DNA of 64,000 nucleotides, from the NCBI GenBank assembly GCA_029861955.1, contig JAOTYK010000006.1:84408-148407 (forward strand), given 5' to 3'. Below, in pieces: positions 1-8,973 of this stretch. The translations under genes and the position numbers were made by a program. Below the pieces are notes generated by a model, which was given only the letters and a program-made list of their open reading frames with translations, had not been told where the DNA came from and did not search any database. This DNA is from Acidobacteriota bacterium (lineage in GTDB: Bacteria > Acidobacteriota > Polarisedimenticolia > Polarisedimenticolales > Polarisedimenticolaceae). Every line of letters starts with the position of its first letter. Positions within the stretch are counted from its first letter, which is position 1.

Positions 1-314
1 AAGTTATTCTCGGTGGGCGAGAGTACCCGCCAGAGGAAATCGACGCTGACGGATTCGGCATCATCGAAGGAGAAGTCACCCAGGGACGAGCGGTATTGCC
101 CTGCGCGTAATCCGTAGTCCTCGAATAGCCAGACTTCCGCACGATAGCCCGGCGCTCCGGCATCTCCGGAGACCACCGTCGAGCCCCCCGTCGTCTCGAA
201 GTCGTTGGCCCACCAGATGGCGCCGATCTCGCCGTCGATGGGGCCCGCGGCGAGGGCAGGGGTGACCGCGATAGCCACCCACAACGCCAGAATCGTCATC
301 ACGTTTCGTTTCAT
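1..314 (-). CDS. Secreted or outer-membrane protein, N-terminal part (runs off the left edge)
   Basis: The minus-strand frame opens with ATG at 314 (MKRNVMTILALWV...) and stays open to the window edge, giving about 104 residues. Residues 1-22 look like a signal peptide ending near TPALA-AG. The rest alternates polar and aromatic residues (EIGAIWWANDF, YRAEVWLFEDYGL, VSVDFLWRVL), as in outer-membrane beta-barrel strands; there is no named motif. A GGGAG lies about 10 bases upstream of the start. Transport to the outer membrane is an inference from composition only. The function is unknown and the C-terminus is outside the window. Confidence 0.6.
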   Translation of the reverse strand, partial: MKRNVMTILALWVAIAVTPALAAGPIDGEIGAIWWANDFETTGGSTVVSGDAGAPGYRAEVWLFEDYGLRAGQYRSSLGDFSFDDAESVSVDFLWRVLSPTENN

Positions 315-432
315 CTCTTGCGTCTCCCGTTGTGCCGAAGAGGGGGGCGCGATCGGACCTGGCCCGCTCAGCGCTTACGGAAAAGATGGGGCCCCGGGTG
401 CAGTGAGGCAAGGGCGTCGGATTCGACCCGGA

Positions 433-2097
433 TCAGCGCGAATTCTCGCCCTCGCGCCACGTCAGCCAGCGACCAAGCGGCACATCGGCGATCGTTTCTC
501 GACCACCACCGGGCCACTGAATCTCAGCGGAGACCGGCTGCTTCAGGTCGCCGAGTCCAATCAGGATTCGTGGATCGGAGCCGCAGAGATACGAGCCTCC
601 ACCCACGCGCTCCTGAACCCAGCTGCGCTCTCCGACCCGAAGCCGGACGCGAGCACCGATGGCGCTCCGATTGCTCTTCTCGCCGATGAGTCTCACCCCG
701 AACCACCGGCTGTCGTCATCAAGTTCGTTACGCAGGAGAACGGACGGTTCGTCCAGCGTTGTCAGAAAGATATCGATGTCGCCGTCGTTGTCGTAATCCG
801 CGAACGCAGCGCCACGAAACGATCGTTCCAGCGAGAATCCATCTCCGTCAGCGGCGTTGTGTGGTTTCAGCCTTCCCTCGGTCTGGAGGAAGAGGTGGTT
901 CCGTTGTCGAAACTTCGTGCCGACCGAGTACCCGTCGACCTCCGGATAGACATGCCCGTTGGCGATCATCAGGTCCAGATCGCCGTCGCGATCGAAGTCC
1001 CGGAGCCCGACTCCCCAGGACAACGTGAGGAAGGTCGGCCCGAGGCCGGCCAATTGTGAATCATCCACAAAAAACTTTCCGGCCTTGTTGCGGTACAGCG
1101 TGTTGAGATCGTGGGCGAAATTTGTGACGACGACGTCCATCCAACCATCGCCATCGAAGTCGCCTGCATCGGTTCCCATTCCAGCCTGACTTCGGCCATC
1201 GGCGTTGAGTGCGGCCATCGACCGCAGCCCCTGATCGCTAAACGTGCCATCGCCGTTATTGCGCCACAGGGAGTTGGCGACACTGTCGTTGGCGACGTAA
1301 ATATCCTGATCCCCGTCGTTGTCGTAGTCGAACGTGACGACACCAAGCGCGTAGCGCGGAGTCTCGAGCGAGACCCCCGACCGAGCGGTGACATCGGTGA
1401 AGACACCGGAGCCGTTATTCCGATAGAGTTGATCTTGAATCGGCCGTTCGCCCCGTGGGCCACACGCGACGGCAATGCCCTTGTACTGACAGTGGTCGGC
1501 ATTCTTGCTGCCGCGAGCGGGTACGAGCTTCGGGTCGGTCACCATGTAATTCCCGACGTAGAGATCCAGATCACCATCGAGATCCATGTCGAAGAGCGCC
1601 GCGGAACTGGACCACTGGTCTCCGGAGACTCCGGAGGCCTTTGTCGCATCGCGGAACGTGCCGTCTCCCTTGTTGAGATACAGGACGTTCGGACCGAGGT
1701 TGGTCACGAACAGGTCGACGAGCCCATCGCCGTTCACGTCGCCTGCCGCGGCGCCAAAACCCCAGCCACGATGGCCCACGCCGGCGGCCGCGGTGACGTC
1801 GCTGAACCCTCCCTGGCCGTCGCCACGGAACAGGCGGTTCGGCTCACCGCCGTCGGCAGGTCGGTCGAAGGTTGATCCGTTTACGACGTAGAGATCGAGA
1901 TTTCCATCGCCATCGAAGTCCAACCACGCCGCCCCGGCACCCATGGCCTCGACGAGCCATCGTTTCTTGGCCGGTGACTCGCCACACACGTTCTTCACGG
2001 CGACACCGGCCTCCGCGGTGACATCGACGAACCGCAGATCGGCGGCCATGGCGTCGGCGGCCAATGCGATCAGGGCTGCTATCAGAAGGGGGCGCAC
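433..2097 (-). CDS. CRTAC1 family protein: FG-GAP/VCBS repeats plus ASPIC/UnbV domain
   Basis: A 554-residue secreted protein. Residues 1-19 are a signal peptide (LIAALIALAADAMAA). At least seven calcium-binding-type repeats of the form D-x-D-x-D-G-x-x-D-(L/I/V) follow, for example DFDGDGNLDLYVVNG, DYDNDGDQDIYVAN and DYDNDGDIDIFLTT. They predict a beta-propeller like the integrin alpha-chain head. Residues about 470-545 are an ASPIC/UnbV domain (SNRSAIGARVRLRVG... IQWPGGGRETI). The start is a GTG immediately after the stop of the upstream TPR lipoprotein gene (TAG-GTG with no gap), so translation is probably coupled. The family is often found beside TPR proteins, but its biochemical role is unknown. 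Unlike the second CRTAC1 gene (55596-58535), this one has no internal stop and no thioredoxin domain. Confidence 0.9.
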   Translation of the reverse strand: MRPLLIAALIALAADAMAADLRFVDVTAEAGVAVKNVCGESPAKKRWLVEAMGAGAAWLDFDGDGNLDLYVVNGSTFDRPADGGEPNRLFRGDGQGGFSDVTAAAGVGHRGWGFGAAAGDVNGDGLVDLFVTNLGPNVLYLNKGDGTFRDATKASGVSGDQWSSSAALFDMDLDGDLDLYVGNYMVTDPKLVPARGSKNADHCQYKGIAVACGPRGERPIQDQLYRNNGSGVFTDVTARSGVSLETPRYALGVVTFDYDNDGDQDIYVANDSVANSLWRNNGDGTFSDQGLRSMAALNADGRSQAGMGTDAGDFDGDGWMDVVVTNFAHDLNTLYRNKAGKFFVDDSQLAGLGPTFLTLSWGVGLRDFDRDGDLDLMIANGHVYPEVDGYSVGTKFRQRNHLFLQTEGRLKPHNAADGDGFSLERSFRGAAFADYDNDGDIDIFLTTLDEPSVLLRNELDDDSRWFGVRLIGEKSNRSAIGARVRLRVGERSWVQERVGGGSYLCGSDPRILIGLGDLKQPVSAEIQWPGGGRETIADVPLGRWLTWREGENSR

Positions 2098-2949
2098 CTA
2101 CTCCTCCATCGCCGCCGGCGACGTGTACGGTCTGGCCGCTTGCAACTCCTGGTGGATTCGCAGGTGTTCCTCCGCTTCCTCGACGCGACCCACCTGCATC
2201 AGGGCCTGTCCGAGCGCGTAGTGGCCTTTTGGATGTTCTGGATTCAATTCGACCAGCTCGGCTAGGAACGTCAGCGCTCGGTCCGTCGCACCCATTTGTA
2301 AATCGAGTGCGCCCAACCGATAGAGCGCGTCATCGACCGCGGCGAGTTCCTTCTCATCCTGTGGGTCGAGTTCGAGGACCCGCTCGTAGCAGCGATAGGC
2401 TTCCCGATATCGCTCGCCCATGCGGAACGCGTCTCCCAGATGGAACCACGCCATGAGGTAGCCCGGGCGATGGCTGATGGCCTGATTGTAGAATTGCGAG
2501 GCCAGTGGGTAGTTGCCTCGCTGATAGGCGATGTTCCCAAGATTGTGGAGAAGCACCGGGTTGTCAGGCACGTCGACCAGGGCGCGTCGGTAGGCTTGTT
2601 CGGCCTCGTCAAGACGACCCAGCGATCCATAGGCCAGCCCGAGATCCGTGAGTCCCTCCGTGTCCGCGTCGATCTCGACGACTCTCTCGAAGAACAACAA
2701 CGCGTCCTCTCGGGCGCCAGAGGAGTAGAGACGTCTCGCATATTGCCGGATGGAATCGGGATCGTCGGGATTGTTGCGAACCTGTGCGGCCAGCTCGGCC
2801 AACTCCGGCGGCGGCGCCGCGAGGAGAGACGGAAGATCGCGAGGACCTTCCGCGACGTCTTCCTCGGGTGGGAGGGGATCATCGCCACACGAGACGAGCA
2901 GAACGCCAATCGCGAGCAACGTGAAGAGGAGACGCGTCCGTTGAACCAT
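2098..2949 (-). CDS. TPR-repeat lipoprotein
   Basis: A 283-residue protein. The N-terminus carries a lipobox (LLVSC, Cys about residue 21) after a hydrophobic stretch, predicting a lipid-anchored periplasmic protein. From about residue 60 to 265 it is built of tetratricopeptide repeats, such as ALLFFERVVEIDADTEGLTD, AEQAYRRALVDVPDNPVLLH and AYRCYERVLELDPQDEKEL. Its stop codon directly abuts the GTG of the CRTAC1 gene, so the two form a unit; TPR modules usually scaffold partner proteins. The ATG at 2949 has no Shine-Dalgarno sequence. A TANNNT hexamer (TACTGT, 2957-2962) stands 7 nt upstream with a TTGGAA box 18 nt before it, suggesting a leaderless transcript. Confidence 0.85.
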   Translation of the reverse strand: MVQRTRLLFTLLAIGVLLVSCGDDPLPPEEDVAEGPRDLPSLLAAPPPELAELAAQVRNNPDDPDSIRQYARRLYSSGAREDALLFFERVVEIDADTEGLTDLGLAYGSLGRLDEAEQAYRRALVDVPDNPVLLHNLGNIAYQRGNYPLASQFYNQAISHRPGYLMAWFHLGDAFRMGERYREAYRCYERVLELDPQDEKELAAVDDALYRLGALDLQMGATDRALTFLAELVELNPEHPKGHYALGQALMQVGRVEEAEEHLRIHQELQAARPYTSPAAMEE

Positions 2950-2956
2950 GATGAAG

Positions 2957-2986
2957 ACAGTACCGAAAACTCTCGGTCGGTTCCAA
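2957..2986 (-). promoter_or_regulatory. Candidate promoter of the TPR lipoprotein/CRTAC1 operon
   Basis: On the minus strand, TTGGAA (2986-2981), an 18-nt spacer and TACTGT (2962-2957) are followed after 7 nt by the ATG. It lies downstream of the terminator at 3003-3045, so the operon would not depend on readthrough from the structured RNA. This is a sequence-pattern call only. Confidence 0.35.
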
Positions 2987-3002
2987 CTTCCGTCGCTAAC
3001 CT

Positions 3003-3045
3003 AAAAAAAGAACGCCGGAACCTCGATTCTGAACCGAGGTCCCGG
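3003..3045 (-). terminator. Intrinsic terminator of a minus-strand RNA
   Basis: The arms 3015-3025 and 3035-3045 pair at 10 of 11 positions (CCGGAACCTCG with CGAGGTCCCGG, one A/C mismatch) around a 9-nt loop. On the minus strand the hairpin is followed directly by a run of seven T (3009-3003). No protein gene ends here: the nearest upstream minus-strand start is far away and the next gene begins at 2949. The terminator therefore belongs to a non-coding transcript. Confidence 0.7.
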
Positions 3046-3225
3046 CAAGAGGACGACCGCTGCCGTGCGCCCGTTCCTGGGAGGAGAACGCGGAGATTCG
3101 ACTCCGAACGCACAACAAGTGGACCGACGTATCGAGGTAGTCGCGGCTGGCCTGCTTCTACCCACCGGGAGCGATCTCATATCCCAAGAAACCACGCTAA
3201 AACGTGGACTTTCCGCGTCCTTCCC
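3003..3225 (-). ncRNA. Unidentified structured small RNA of about 220 nt
   Basis: This stretch has no credible protein gene but folds well on the minus strand. The elements, in transcript order, are as follows. A closing helix pairs GGACG (3220-3216) with CGTCC (3055-3051). A CCACG/CGTGG hairpin follows. Another hairpin (3162-3136) pairs GGTAG with CTACC and has a purine-rich 2x2 internal loop. Then comes a three-way junction. Its stem P1 is 10 pairs including G-U (3118-3109 with 3069-3060), P2 is CGGAG/CTCCG (3106-3102 with 3095-3091), and P3 is CGTTC/GAACG (3090-3086 with 3076-3072). The P3 loop is TCCTCCCAG, which could pair with Shine-Dalgarno sequences. The intrinsic terminator closes the RNA. 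I could not match it to 6S, tmRNA, SRP RNA or RNase P RNA. The 5' end is uncertain. Confidence 0.5.
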
Positions 3226-3245
3226 GGGGGCGGACCGCGGAATAC

Positions 3246-3274
3246 TTGACCTGCCACGGAACTTGGGGTAACTC
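3246..3274 (+). promoter_or_regulatory. Candidate promoter of the XRE/TPR regulator
   Basis: TTGACC (3246-3251), a 17-nt spacer and TAACTC (3269-3274) lie 66 bases before the GTG at 3340. The -35 box matches consensus at five of six positions; the -10 box is weak. Confidence 0.3.
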
Positions 3275-3339
3275 CAAGGGACCGCAGCGGGATTTCCTAC
3301 CCTGACCTTTGTAGGTGTTTCGCGCGGAGGGGACAACCC

Positions 3340-4647
3340 GTGGACGGAGATTCGCCGACGGGAAAGAAGAATCGGCCCGCCAGAAAAGTGCGCACGCGAT
3401 CCGACGGAGCGACTTCGGATCGTCCAGCGGGCTTTTCGGCGACCGATCCTGCCGGGAGGTCTATCGCGGCCCAGGAGGCCGTAGGGGCATTTCTGCGCTC
3501 GGCCCGACAGTCCCAGAAGCTGACTCAGGAGCAGGTCGCCGCCATGACCAAGGACGGCCCGTGGCAACTCTCCAGGGCCGCCATCAGCGCCATCGAGCGG
3601 GGTCAGAATTTCCCCGGCATGGAAGCGATGCTCGCGCTGTCCAACGTTCTTTTTGTCGACCCGAAGCAACTGGTCGAGCGGGCGCGACTGGCGACGGAAG
3701 TTCCGATCGACGCGACCGATATCGATTTTGCTGACCTGAACCAGCAGGCGGCCGACGCGTTCTGGACCGGCGACTTTCGTAAGGCCATCTCCATCTACGA
3801 TGCGATGCTCGAGATCCTCGCCCTACAAAAGGATGACGCCGACGAGCCGCTGGCGCATCGGATCGCGGCCGTCGAGGTCAAGCGCGCCACGGCACTGAAG
3901 AGAGCCGGTGCCCTGCTCTCGGCCATCGCGACCGCAGAGAAAGCGATTTCGTTGTCGAGCGGTAACAAGCGAATCCAGGCCGAGGCGTACATCGCTCTCA
4001 GCGATCTCCAGTGCCAGCGGGGCCTTCTTCCGTTGGCAGGCGACGCCGCTCGTCGCGCAATCGAACTTTCCGAGGAGAGTGGGCCACAGACCAAGGGCTG
4101 GGCCTGGATGGTCCGGGCACGGGTCCAGTACATCTCGGAAGAGTTCGAGGAATCCAGACAATCATTCCTCGAGGCGCGCAAGCAAGCGCGAGCCGCAGGC
4201 GACACGAGCCACATGACCCATATCGAAGGGGACATCGGGATGTGTTGGCTGGGGATGGGACGAACGGACGAGGCCCGGAAATGGGTGCGTCGGGCCGTCG
4301 ACCTGGCCCGCGAACATTCGCAGCCGTCGCTCGAGGCCAGTTGGCTTGTTGCACTGGGCAAGATCGCGTTCCAGAGTACCGCCTTCGACGAGGCGGAGAG
4401 CTTCGCCAACGCGGCGATGAGGATCTCGAAGCCGAGGGAACTTCAGCTAACGACCTTCCAGGCGGAGTGGCTTTGCCACTGCATCGCTCGCAAGCGATCG
4501 CCGGACCTTCCCGATCGCCATCGACTGGCTTACCTCCGCAAGCTCTACCTCCATCTCGACCAGCATGAGGGCGTCGAGGAGGTTCGCGAGTTCCGCGCGA
4601 TCGCCCTTCGGACGATCACCGCCAGCGAGTCCGGTCTGGAAACCTGA
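3340..4647 (+). CDS. XRE-family helix-turn-helix regulator with TPR domain
   Basis: A 435-residue cytoplasmic protein. After a basic, disordered N-terminus, residues about 47-112 form an XRE/Cro-type helix-turn-helix (FLRSARQSQKLTQEQVA... SRAAISAIERGQNFPG). Residues about 130-420 are alpha-helical TPR-like repeats (FWTGDFRKAISIYDAMLEI, GALLSAIATAEKAISL, GRTDEARKWVRRAVDLA). The layout resembles TPR-containing regulators that sense peptides or partner proteins; the ligand is unknown. The GTG start is supported by GGAGGGG eight bases upstream. It is divergent from the structured RNA at 3003-3225 and could share regulation with it, which is an inference. Confidence 0.8.
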   Translation: MDGDSPTGKKNRPARKVRTRSDGATSDRPAGFSATDPAGRSIAAQEAVGAFLRSARQSQKLTQEQVAAMTKDGPWQLSRAAISAIERGQNFPGMEAMLALSNVLFVDPKQLVERARLATEVPIDATDIDFADLNQQAADAFWTGDFRKAISIYDAMLEILALQKDDADEPLAHRIAAVEVKRATALKRAGALLSAIATAEKAISLSSGNKRIQAEAYIALSDLQCQRGLLPLAGDAARRAIELSEESGPQTKGWAWMVRARVQYISEEFEESRQSFLEARKQARAAGDTSHMTHIEGDIGMCWLGMGRTDEARKWVRRAVDLAREHSQPSLEASWLVALGKIAFQSTAFDEAESFANAAMRISKPRELQLTTFQAEWLCHCIARKRSPDLPDRHRLAYLRKLYLHLDQHEGVEEVREFRAIALRTITASESGLET

Positions 4648-4676
4648 GCGGGCGCGCCAAGCCAACCGGAATCCTC

Positions 4677-4682
4677 TAGAAT
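4677..4682 (+). promoter_or_regulatory. Possible -10 box before EF-G
   Basis: TAGAAT lies 45 bases before the preferred EF-G start. No convincing -35 box is visible, and the same hexamer occurs before the pyruvate dehydrogenase operon (33556). Confidence 0.2.
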
Positions 4683-4727
4683 GTGCGACGACCCGCAGGC
4701 CCAGGGGCGGCGGGCGTGGAGTTGTTC

Positions 4728-6764
4728 GTGTCTCGAATCCAGCATGTCCGCAACATCGGGATCGTTGCGCATATCGACGCCGGCAAGACGACCGTCAGCG
4801 AGCGGTTTCTGCATCACTCCGGAAAGATCCATCGCGTTGGCGAGGTTCATGACGGGGAATCGCAGATGGACTGGATGCCGCAGGAGAAAGAGCGTGGCAT
4901 CACGATCACGGCGGCCACGACGACCATCCCCTGGCGCGATCACGAGATCCACCTCATCGACACACCCGGTCACGTTGACTTCACCATGGAGGTCGAGCGT
5001 AGCCTTCGGGTGCTCGATGGCGCCGTGGTCGTGTTCTGTGCCTCCAGTGGCGTCGAACCACAATCCGAAACCGTCTGGCGACAGGCAGACAAGTTCCGCG
5101 TTCCGCGGGTCGCCTTCATCAACAAGATGGATCGTGTGGGCGCCGATTTCGGCGCCGTCGTCGCGGAGATTCGAGAACGATTGAAGGGGCCTGCAGTGCC
5201 GGTCCAGATACCGATCGGCACCGAGGATACCTTCGAGGGTGCCGTCGATCTGATCGCGATGCATGCCGTCTACTCCAGCGGTGACATCACGGAACCGGAT
5301 GTCGTTGCGGCGATACCGGACGCGTTGAAAGACGAGGCACAGGCGGCACGGGACGTAATGATCGAGGCGATAGCCGACGTCGACGACGAGATTGCCTTGA
5401 AGTTTCTGGATGACCAGCCCCTCGACGAGAAAGAACTCAGCGCAGCTCTCCGTCGTGCATGTTTATCGCTGGAGATGATTCCCGTTCTTTGTGGGGCGGC
5501 CCTTCGTAATCGTGGAGTTCGCCCGCTCCTCGATGCTGTAATCGACTATCTGCCCAGTCCGGAGGACCTTCCACCGGTCGCGGGTATCGACCCTTCGGAT
5601 CCGGAGACCTCGCTCGAGCGTCCCCCGCTGGCCAAGGCCCCGTTGGCGGCACTGGCGTTCAAGGTTGCGATTGACGATGGGCGCAAGCTGGTCTTTCTCC
5701 GTGTCTTTAGCGGAAAGCTGATCGCCGGTGGGGAGGTTCTGAACGTCCGCGAAGGCAAGAAGGAGAAGGTCGCCCGACTCTTTCGCATGCACTCCCACAA
5801 GAGAGAGCGGCTCGACCACGCCGTCGCCGGCGAGATCGTCGCCGCCGCGGGGCTCAAGTTGGCCACTACCGGCGACAGTCTCTGCGATCCCGATGAGCCG
5901 ATCCTTCTGGAACGGATCGACTCCTACGAGCCCGTGATCTCGATCGCCATCGAGCCGCGTACCCAGGCCGCTCGAGCCAAACTAGACCATGCCCTCAACA
6001 AGATGGTGGAGGAGGATCCGACGTTTCGCGTGCGTATCGATAGCGAGACGGGGCAAACGCTCATCAGCGGCATGGGTGAGTTGCATCTGGAAGTCATCGT
6101 CGATCGACTCAAGCGAGAGTACGGCGTCGACGCGTCGGTGGGTAAGCCTCAGGTTGTGTTCCGCGAGACGATCCGTGTGGCTGCCGAGGGGGTTTCGGTC
6201 TTCGAGCGAGAACTCAAGGAGGCGCAGCTCTTCGGCAAGGTCAGTTGTCGGATCGAGCCGCTAGGTCGAGGCGAAGGCGTTCACTTCGAATCTGAAGTCG
6301 TCGACGACTCGATCCCGCCGGCCTATTTGCTGGCGGCCCGTTCCGGACTCGAGGAGGCGACCAACGCGGGCCCCGACGGCTATCCGCTCGAGGACCTGCA
6401 CGTCACCCTGCTCGGTGTCGGCTTTCGCGAGGAGTCCCAGCCCGAGATCGGCCTGAAAGTGGCAGCCGGTGAGGCGTTCCGTCAGGCGGTTGGCAAGGCA
6501 AGTCCGCTTCGACTGGAACCGATCATGAATGTGGAGGTGGTCGTTGATGACGACAGTCTCGGGGCCGTCATCGGCGATTTGAAGGCGCGACGCGCGGTGA
6601 TTCAGGAGATCGGGTCCCGGGGTGCGGACCGAGTCGTCGAGGCGCGGGTGTCCCTGAGACAGATGTTTGGCTACTCCACTGACGTTCGTTCGTTGACCCG
6701 TGGGCGAGCCACTTTTTCGATGCACTTCGATCGGTTCGACGATCTCGGTGGCAAGGACGGTTAG
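4728..6764 (+). CDS. fusA: Translation elongation factor G (EF-G)
   Basis: GTPase that translocates tRNA and mRNA on the ribosome. Motifs are G1 AHIDAGKT (residues 14-21), switch region ERGITIT, G3 DTPGH, G4 NKMD and the C-terminal EF-G fold ending in [13 protein letters not shown]. The product is about 678 residues, slightly shorter than the usual 690-700. The frame is open from a GTG at 4683, but GTG 4728 is preferred. It has GGAG six bases upstream, and it puts the conserved [14 protein letters not shown] segment at the N-terminus, as in the family. No rpsL, rpsG or tuf is adjacent, so this may be a second, paralogous EF-G rather than the str-operon copy. Its stop overlaps the stop of the convergent gene (shared TTAG). 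Confidence 0.92.
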   Translation: MSRIQHVRNIGIVAHIDAGKTTVSERFLHHSGKIHRVGEVHDGESQMDWMPQEKERGITITAATTTIPWRDHEIHLIDTPGHVDFTMEVERSLRVLDGAVVVFCASSGVEPQSETVWRQADKFRVPRVAFINKMDRVGADFGAVVAEIRERLKGPAVPVQIPIGTEDTFEGAVDLIAMHAVYSSGDITEPDVVAAIPDALKDEAQAARDVMIEAIADVDDEIALKFLDDQPLDEKELSAALRRACLSLEMIPVLCGAALRNRGVRPLLDAVIDYLPSPEDLPPVAGIDPSDPETSLERPPLAKAPLAALAFKVAIDDGRKLVFLRVFSGKLIAGGEVLNVREGKKEKVARLFRMHSHKRERLDHAVAGEIVAAAGLKLATTGDSLCDPDEPILLERIDSYEPVISIAIEPRTQAARAKLDHALNKMVEEDPTFRVRIDSETGQTLISGMGELHLEVIVDRLKREYGVDASVGKPQVVFRETIRVAAEGVSVFERELKEAQLFGKVSCRIEPLGRGEGVHFESEVVDDSIPPAYLLAARSGLEEATNAGPDGYPLEDLHVTLLGVGFREESQPEIGLKVAAGEAFRQAVGKASPLRLEPIMNVEVVVDDDSLGAVIGDLKARRAVIQEIGSRGADRVVEARVSLRQMFGYSTDVRSLTRGRATFSMHFDRFDDLGGKDG

Positions 6765-7786
6765 TCCGACCCTTCGCGCTCGAAGATCCCGCGAACCCAG
6801 CCGCTGGCATCTGCGATCTGCACCGTCACCCGTCGCGCATCCGCCGGTCCTGCTTCCTCCGTATCGACCTCTATCTTGGCGTTCCCGATGCTGAGTTTCA
6901 TCGAGTCAGATAGCGACGACAGGTCCACGCCGTCACAACCAGTCGTTGAACACACGAAGTCTAGTTGAAGACGAAGATTGGTCTGCTCGTCGAATCCACC
7001 GTGAACGACGACCGCACGAATCCGATCCCAGTCGATGCTCTCATCCGGCCCGAGAATCGATTCCCAGACGGCCTGTAGGTCGCCGTCGACGTTCAGGATC
7101 GCGCCGCGAATGCGCGCGTCGCCCGAGATCCGATCCAGCCACTCGTCGAGTTGCACCGGCCCCTCGTGTACCTCAAGGGAATCCAGACGATCGATCGTGC
7201 GTTTCGCGGCTTCAAGGTCTCTCGAGATGAACAGTGTGGCTCGACGCAAGAATCCGGCGCTGTATCGGAGTCCGGCCTGAGGAAGGAGGTAAATGGTCTC
7301 CTGGCGATAACGATTGACATCGTCCGAGTCATTTGCAACGAATAGTCCAGCCAACCAATCCATGAAACGAAGCTGATTGCCAAACCCTCGTGCGCTGATC
7401 GTGATCAGATCTTCGCCGTCGGTGCCGGAGTCGTGGACCCACGTGAATAGAGCGGGAAATAGTTTATCTATCTGTTTCCGGTTGCCGCGATTTTGCATCG
7501 CAATGAACATCTGTGCGATGGACGAATCACCGCCGACGTTTTGATTGAGTTGTTCGGCCCCGGTCATGAATTCGTCGATGACACGGGCCGTTCCCGGATC
7601 ATCGAGATCGAGTGTCCACTCGACGAACGCGGTCGATTGCGGCCCGAACCGCTCGTCGTGATCGGGGATCGTTCCGGGCCGGTTGATCCAGACGATGAAC
7701 GAGATGACGGCGATCATCGTGATGAGAATCAGCGAACCGCAACCGATCCCACAACCGATCAGAATTCGTCTAGCTTTTCCGGCCAC
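6761..7786 (-). CDS. Membrane-anchored protein of unknown function
   Basis: A 341-residue protein with one N-terminal membrane segment ([20 protein letters not shown] onward, residues about 8-33). A soluble domain of about 300 residues follows, probably periplasmic, with no motif I recognise. It contains two Cys close together (CSTTGC, about residue 280) that could form a disulfide. The GTG start has AGGAG nine bases upstream. The stop codon overlaps that of EF-G on the other strand. It is divergent from the GCS2 ligase gene with a 74-base gap that must hold both promoters. Confidence 0.7.
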   Translation of the reverse strand: MAGKARRILIGCGIGCGSLILITMIAVISFIVWINRPGTIPDHDERFGPQSTAFVEWTLDLDDPGTARVIDEFMTGAEQLNQNVGGDSSIAQMFIAMQNRGNRKQIDKLFPALFTWVHDSGTDGEDLITISARGFGNQLRFMDWLAGLFVANDSDDVNRYRQETIYLLPQAGLRYSAGFLRRATLFISRDLEAAKRTIDRLDSLEVHEGPVQLDEWLDRISGDARIRGAILNVDGDLQAVWESILGPDESIDWDRIRAVVVHGGFDEQTNLRLQLDFVCSTTGCDGVDLSSLSDSMKLSIGNAKIEVDTEEAGPADARRVTVQIADASGWVRGIFEREGSD

Positions 7787-7860
7787 GTGTCGCGTCTCCT
7801 CGCGATTCTCCTTGTCCGGCCGTGCTACACTCCGGCTCCAATTGGAGAGGGGTCATCGCC

Positions 7861-8973
7861 ATGAGTCTCCCGGACCTCACCATCGGGATTGAAGAAGAAT
7901 ATCAGATCATCCACCCCGAGACGCGGGAGTTGACGTCCTATATCCAGGAGTTCCTCGACGAGGGTCGCGTGATCTTACGCGACCAGATCAAACCGGAATT
8001 TCTTACTTCTCAGATCGAGGTTGGCAGCAGCATCTGCAGCAACATGCGTGAGGCCCGCGCAGAAATCGCCCGTCTCCGGCGCACCGTCATCGGTCTTGCC
8101 AAGAAGCAGGGATTGCGTGTCGCCGCGGCAGGAACCCATCCGTTCTCGCAGTGGAGCCAACAGAAGGTGACCGCAGGCGAACGGTATACACGCCACGAAC
8201 AGGATATGGCGGACGTCGCACGGCAGATGCTCGTCTTCGGTATGCATGTCCATGTCGGCATCGATGATCCCGAGCTGCGCGTCGATGTCATGAATCAGTC
8301 TCGCTATTTTATGCCTCACCTGTTGGCGCTCTCGACCAGCTCGCCGTTCTGGCATGGACGGGATACCGGTCTTCGTAGCTATCGCACGATCATCCTCGGG
8401 AATCTGCCACGGTCCGGGCTACCGCCAAGCTTCAATTCCTGGGCCGAGCACGAGCAGTTCATCGACACGCTGCTCCGCACACGTTGTATCGACGAGGCGA
8501 CCAAGATCTGGTGGGATATTCGACTCAATCCGAAATATCCAACCGTCGAGTTTCGCTACTCTGACATCTGCACGCGGATCGACGAGGTGATGTGTATCGC
8601 GGCGTTGCAGCTGGCGATCGTCGCGAAACTCATCAAGCTTCACAGGGCCAACCTCTCGTGGCGTGATTATCGTCGAAACCTATTGACCGAGAACAAATGG
8701 CGAGCCGCCCGCTACGGAATCGAAGGGAGCCTGATCGATTTTGGCAGCAAATCTGAACTCCCGGTGCGTGAACTCGTTCACGAGATCCTCGCACTGGTCG
8801 ATGACGTTGTAGACGAGCTTCAAATCCGCGACGAAGTCGACTACGTTCACACAATTCTCGAACGCGGCACGAGCGCAGATCGACAGTTGGCGGTCTACAA
8901 GGAGACCGGCAGCCTGGAGGCCGTTGTCGATCGCGTGATCGAAGAGACGGAGACTGGAATCGACGACGCTTGA
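7861..8973 (+). CDS. Carboxylate-amine ligase, GCS2 family (YbdK-like)
   Basis: A 370-residue ATP-dependent ligase of the glutamate-cysteine ligase type 2 superfamily, which joins an amino acid carboxylate to an amine. Family features are the N-terminal GIEEEYQIIHPETREL and QIEVGSS, GMHVHVGIDD in the middle, and VEFRYSDICT later. The upstream in-frame start at 7822 adds a non-homologous tail. ATG 7861 follows GGAGAGGGG and fits the family. The physiological substrate cannot be read from sequence. The stop overlaps the TTG start of the methyltransferase (TTGA), so the two are translationally coupled. Confidence 0.85.
   Translation: MSLPDLTIGIEEEYQIIHPETRELTSYIQEFLDEGRVILRDQIKPEFLTSQIEVGSSICSNMREARAEIARLRRTVIGLAKKQGLRVAAAGTHPFSQWSQQKVTAGERYTRHEQDMADVARQMLVFGMHVHVGIDDPELRVDVMNQSRYFMPHLLALSTSSPFWHGRDTGLRSYRTIILGNLPRSGLPPSFNSWAEHEQFIDTLLRTRCIDEATKIWWDIRLNPKYPTVEFRYSDICTRIDEVMCIAALQLAIVAKLIKLHRANLSWRDYRRNLLTENKWRAARYGIEGSLIDFGSKSELPVRELVHEILALVDDVVDELQIRDEVDYVHTILERGTSADRQLAVYKETGSLEAVVDRVIEETETGIDDA

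Noticed and set aside
205..1875. Long plus-strand frames opposite the CRTAC1 gene
   Set aside because: They are antisense shadows of the Asp- and Gly-rich repeats. Their proteins are low-complexity and show no domain.
3086..3118. A tRNA-like T-arm (stem CGGAG with loop TCGAAT)
   Set aside because: No acceptor stem, anticodon arm or CCA end is near it. It is part of the three-way junction of the structured RNA.
3003..3240. 6S RNA, tmRNA, SRP RNA or RNase P RNA
   Set aside because: The RNA lacks the long irregular rod and central bubble of 6S, the tRNA-like ends of tmRNA, the GNRA-closed SRP core and the conserved RNase P cores. The GGAAAGTCC segment alone is not enough for RNase P.
3001..3669. 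A 222-residue minus-strand frame in the gap before the XRE/TPR gene
   Set aside because: It runs through the antisense of the regulator and through the terminator hairpin. Composition is Arg/Ser/Pro-rich without a fold; the region fits a structured RNA better.
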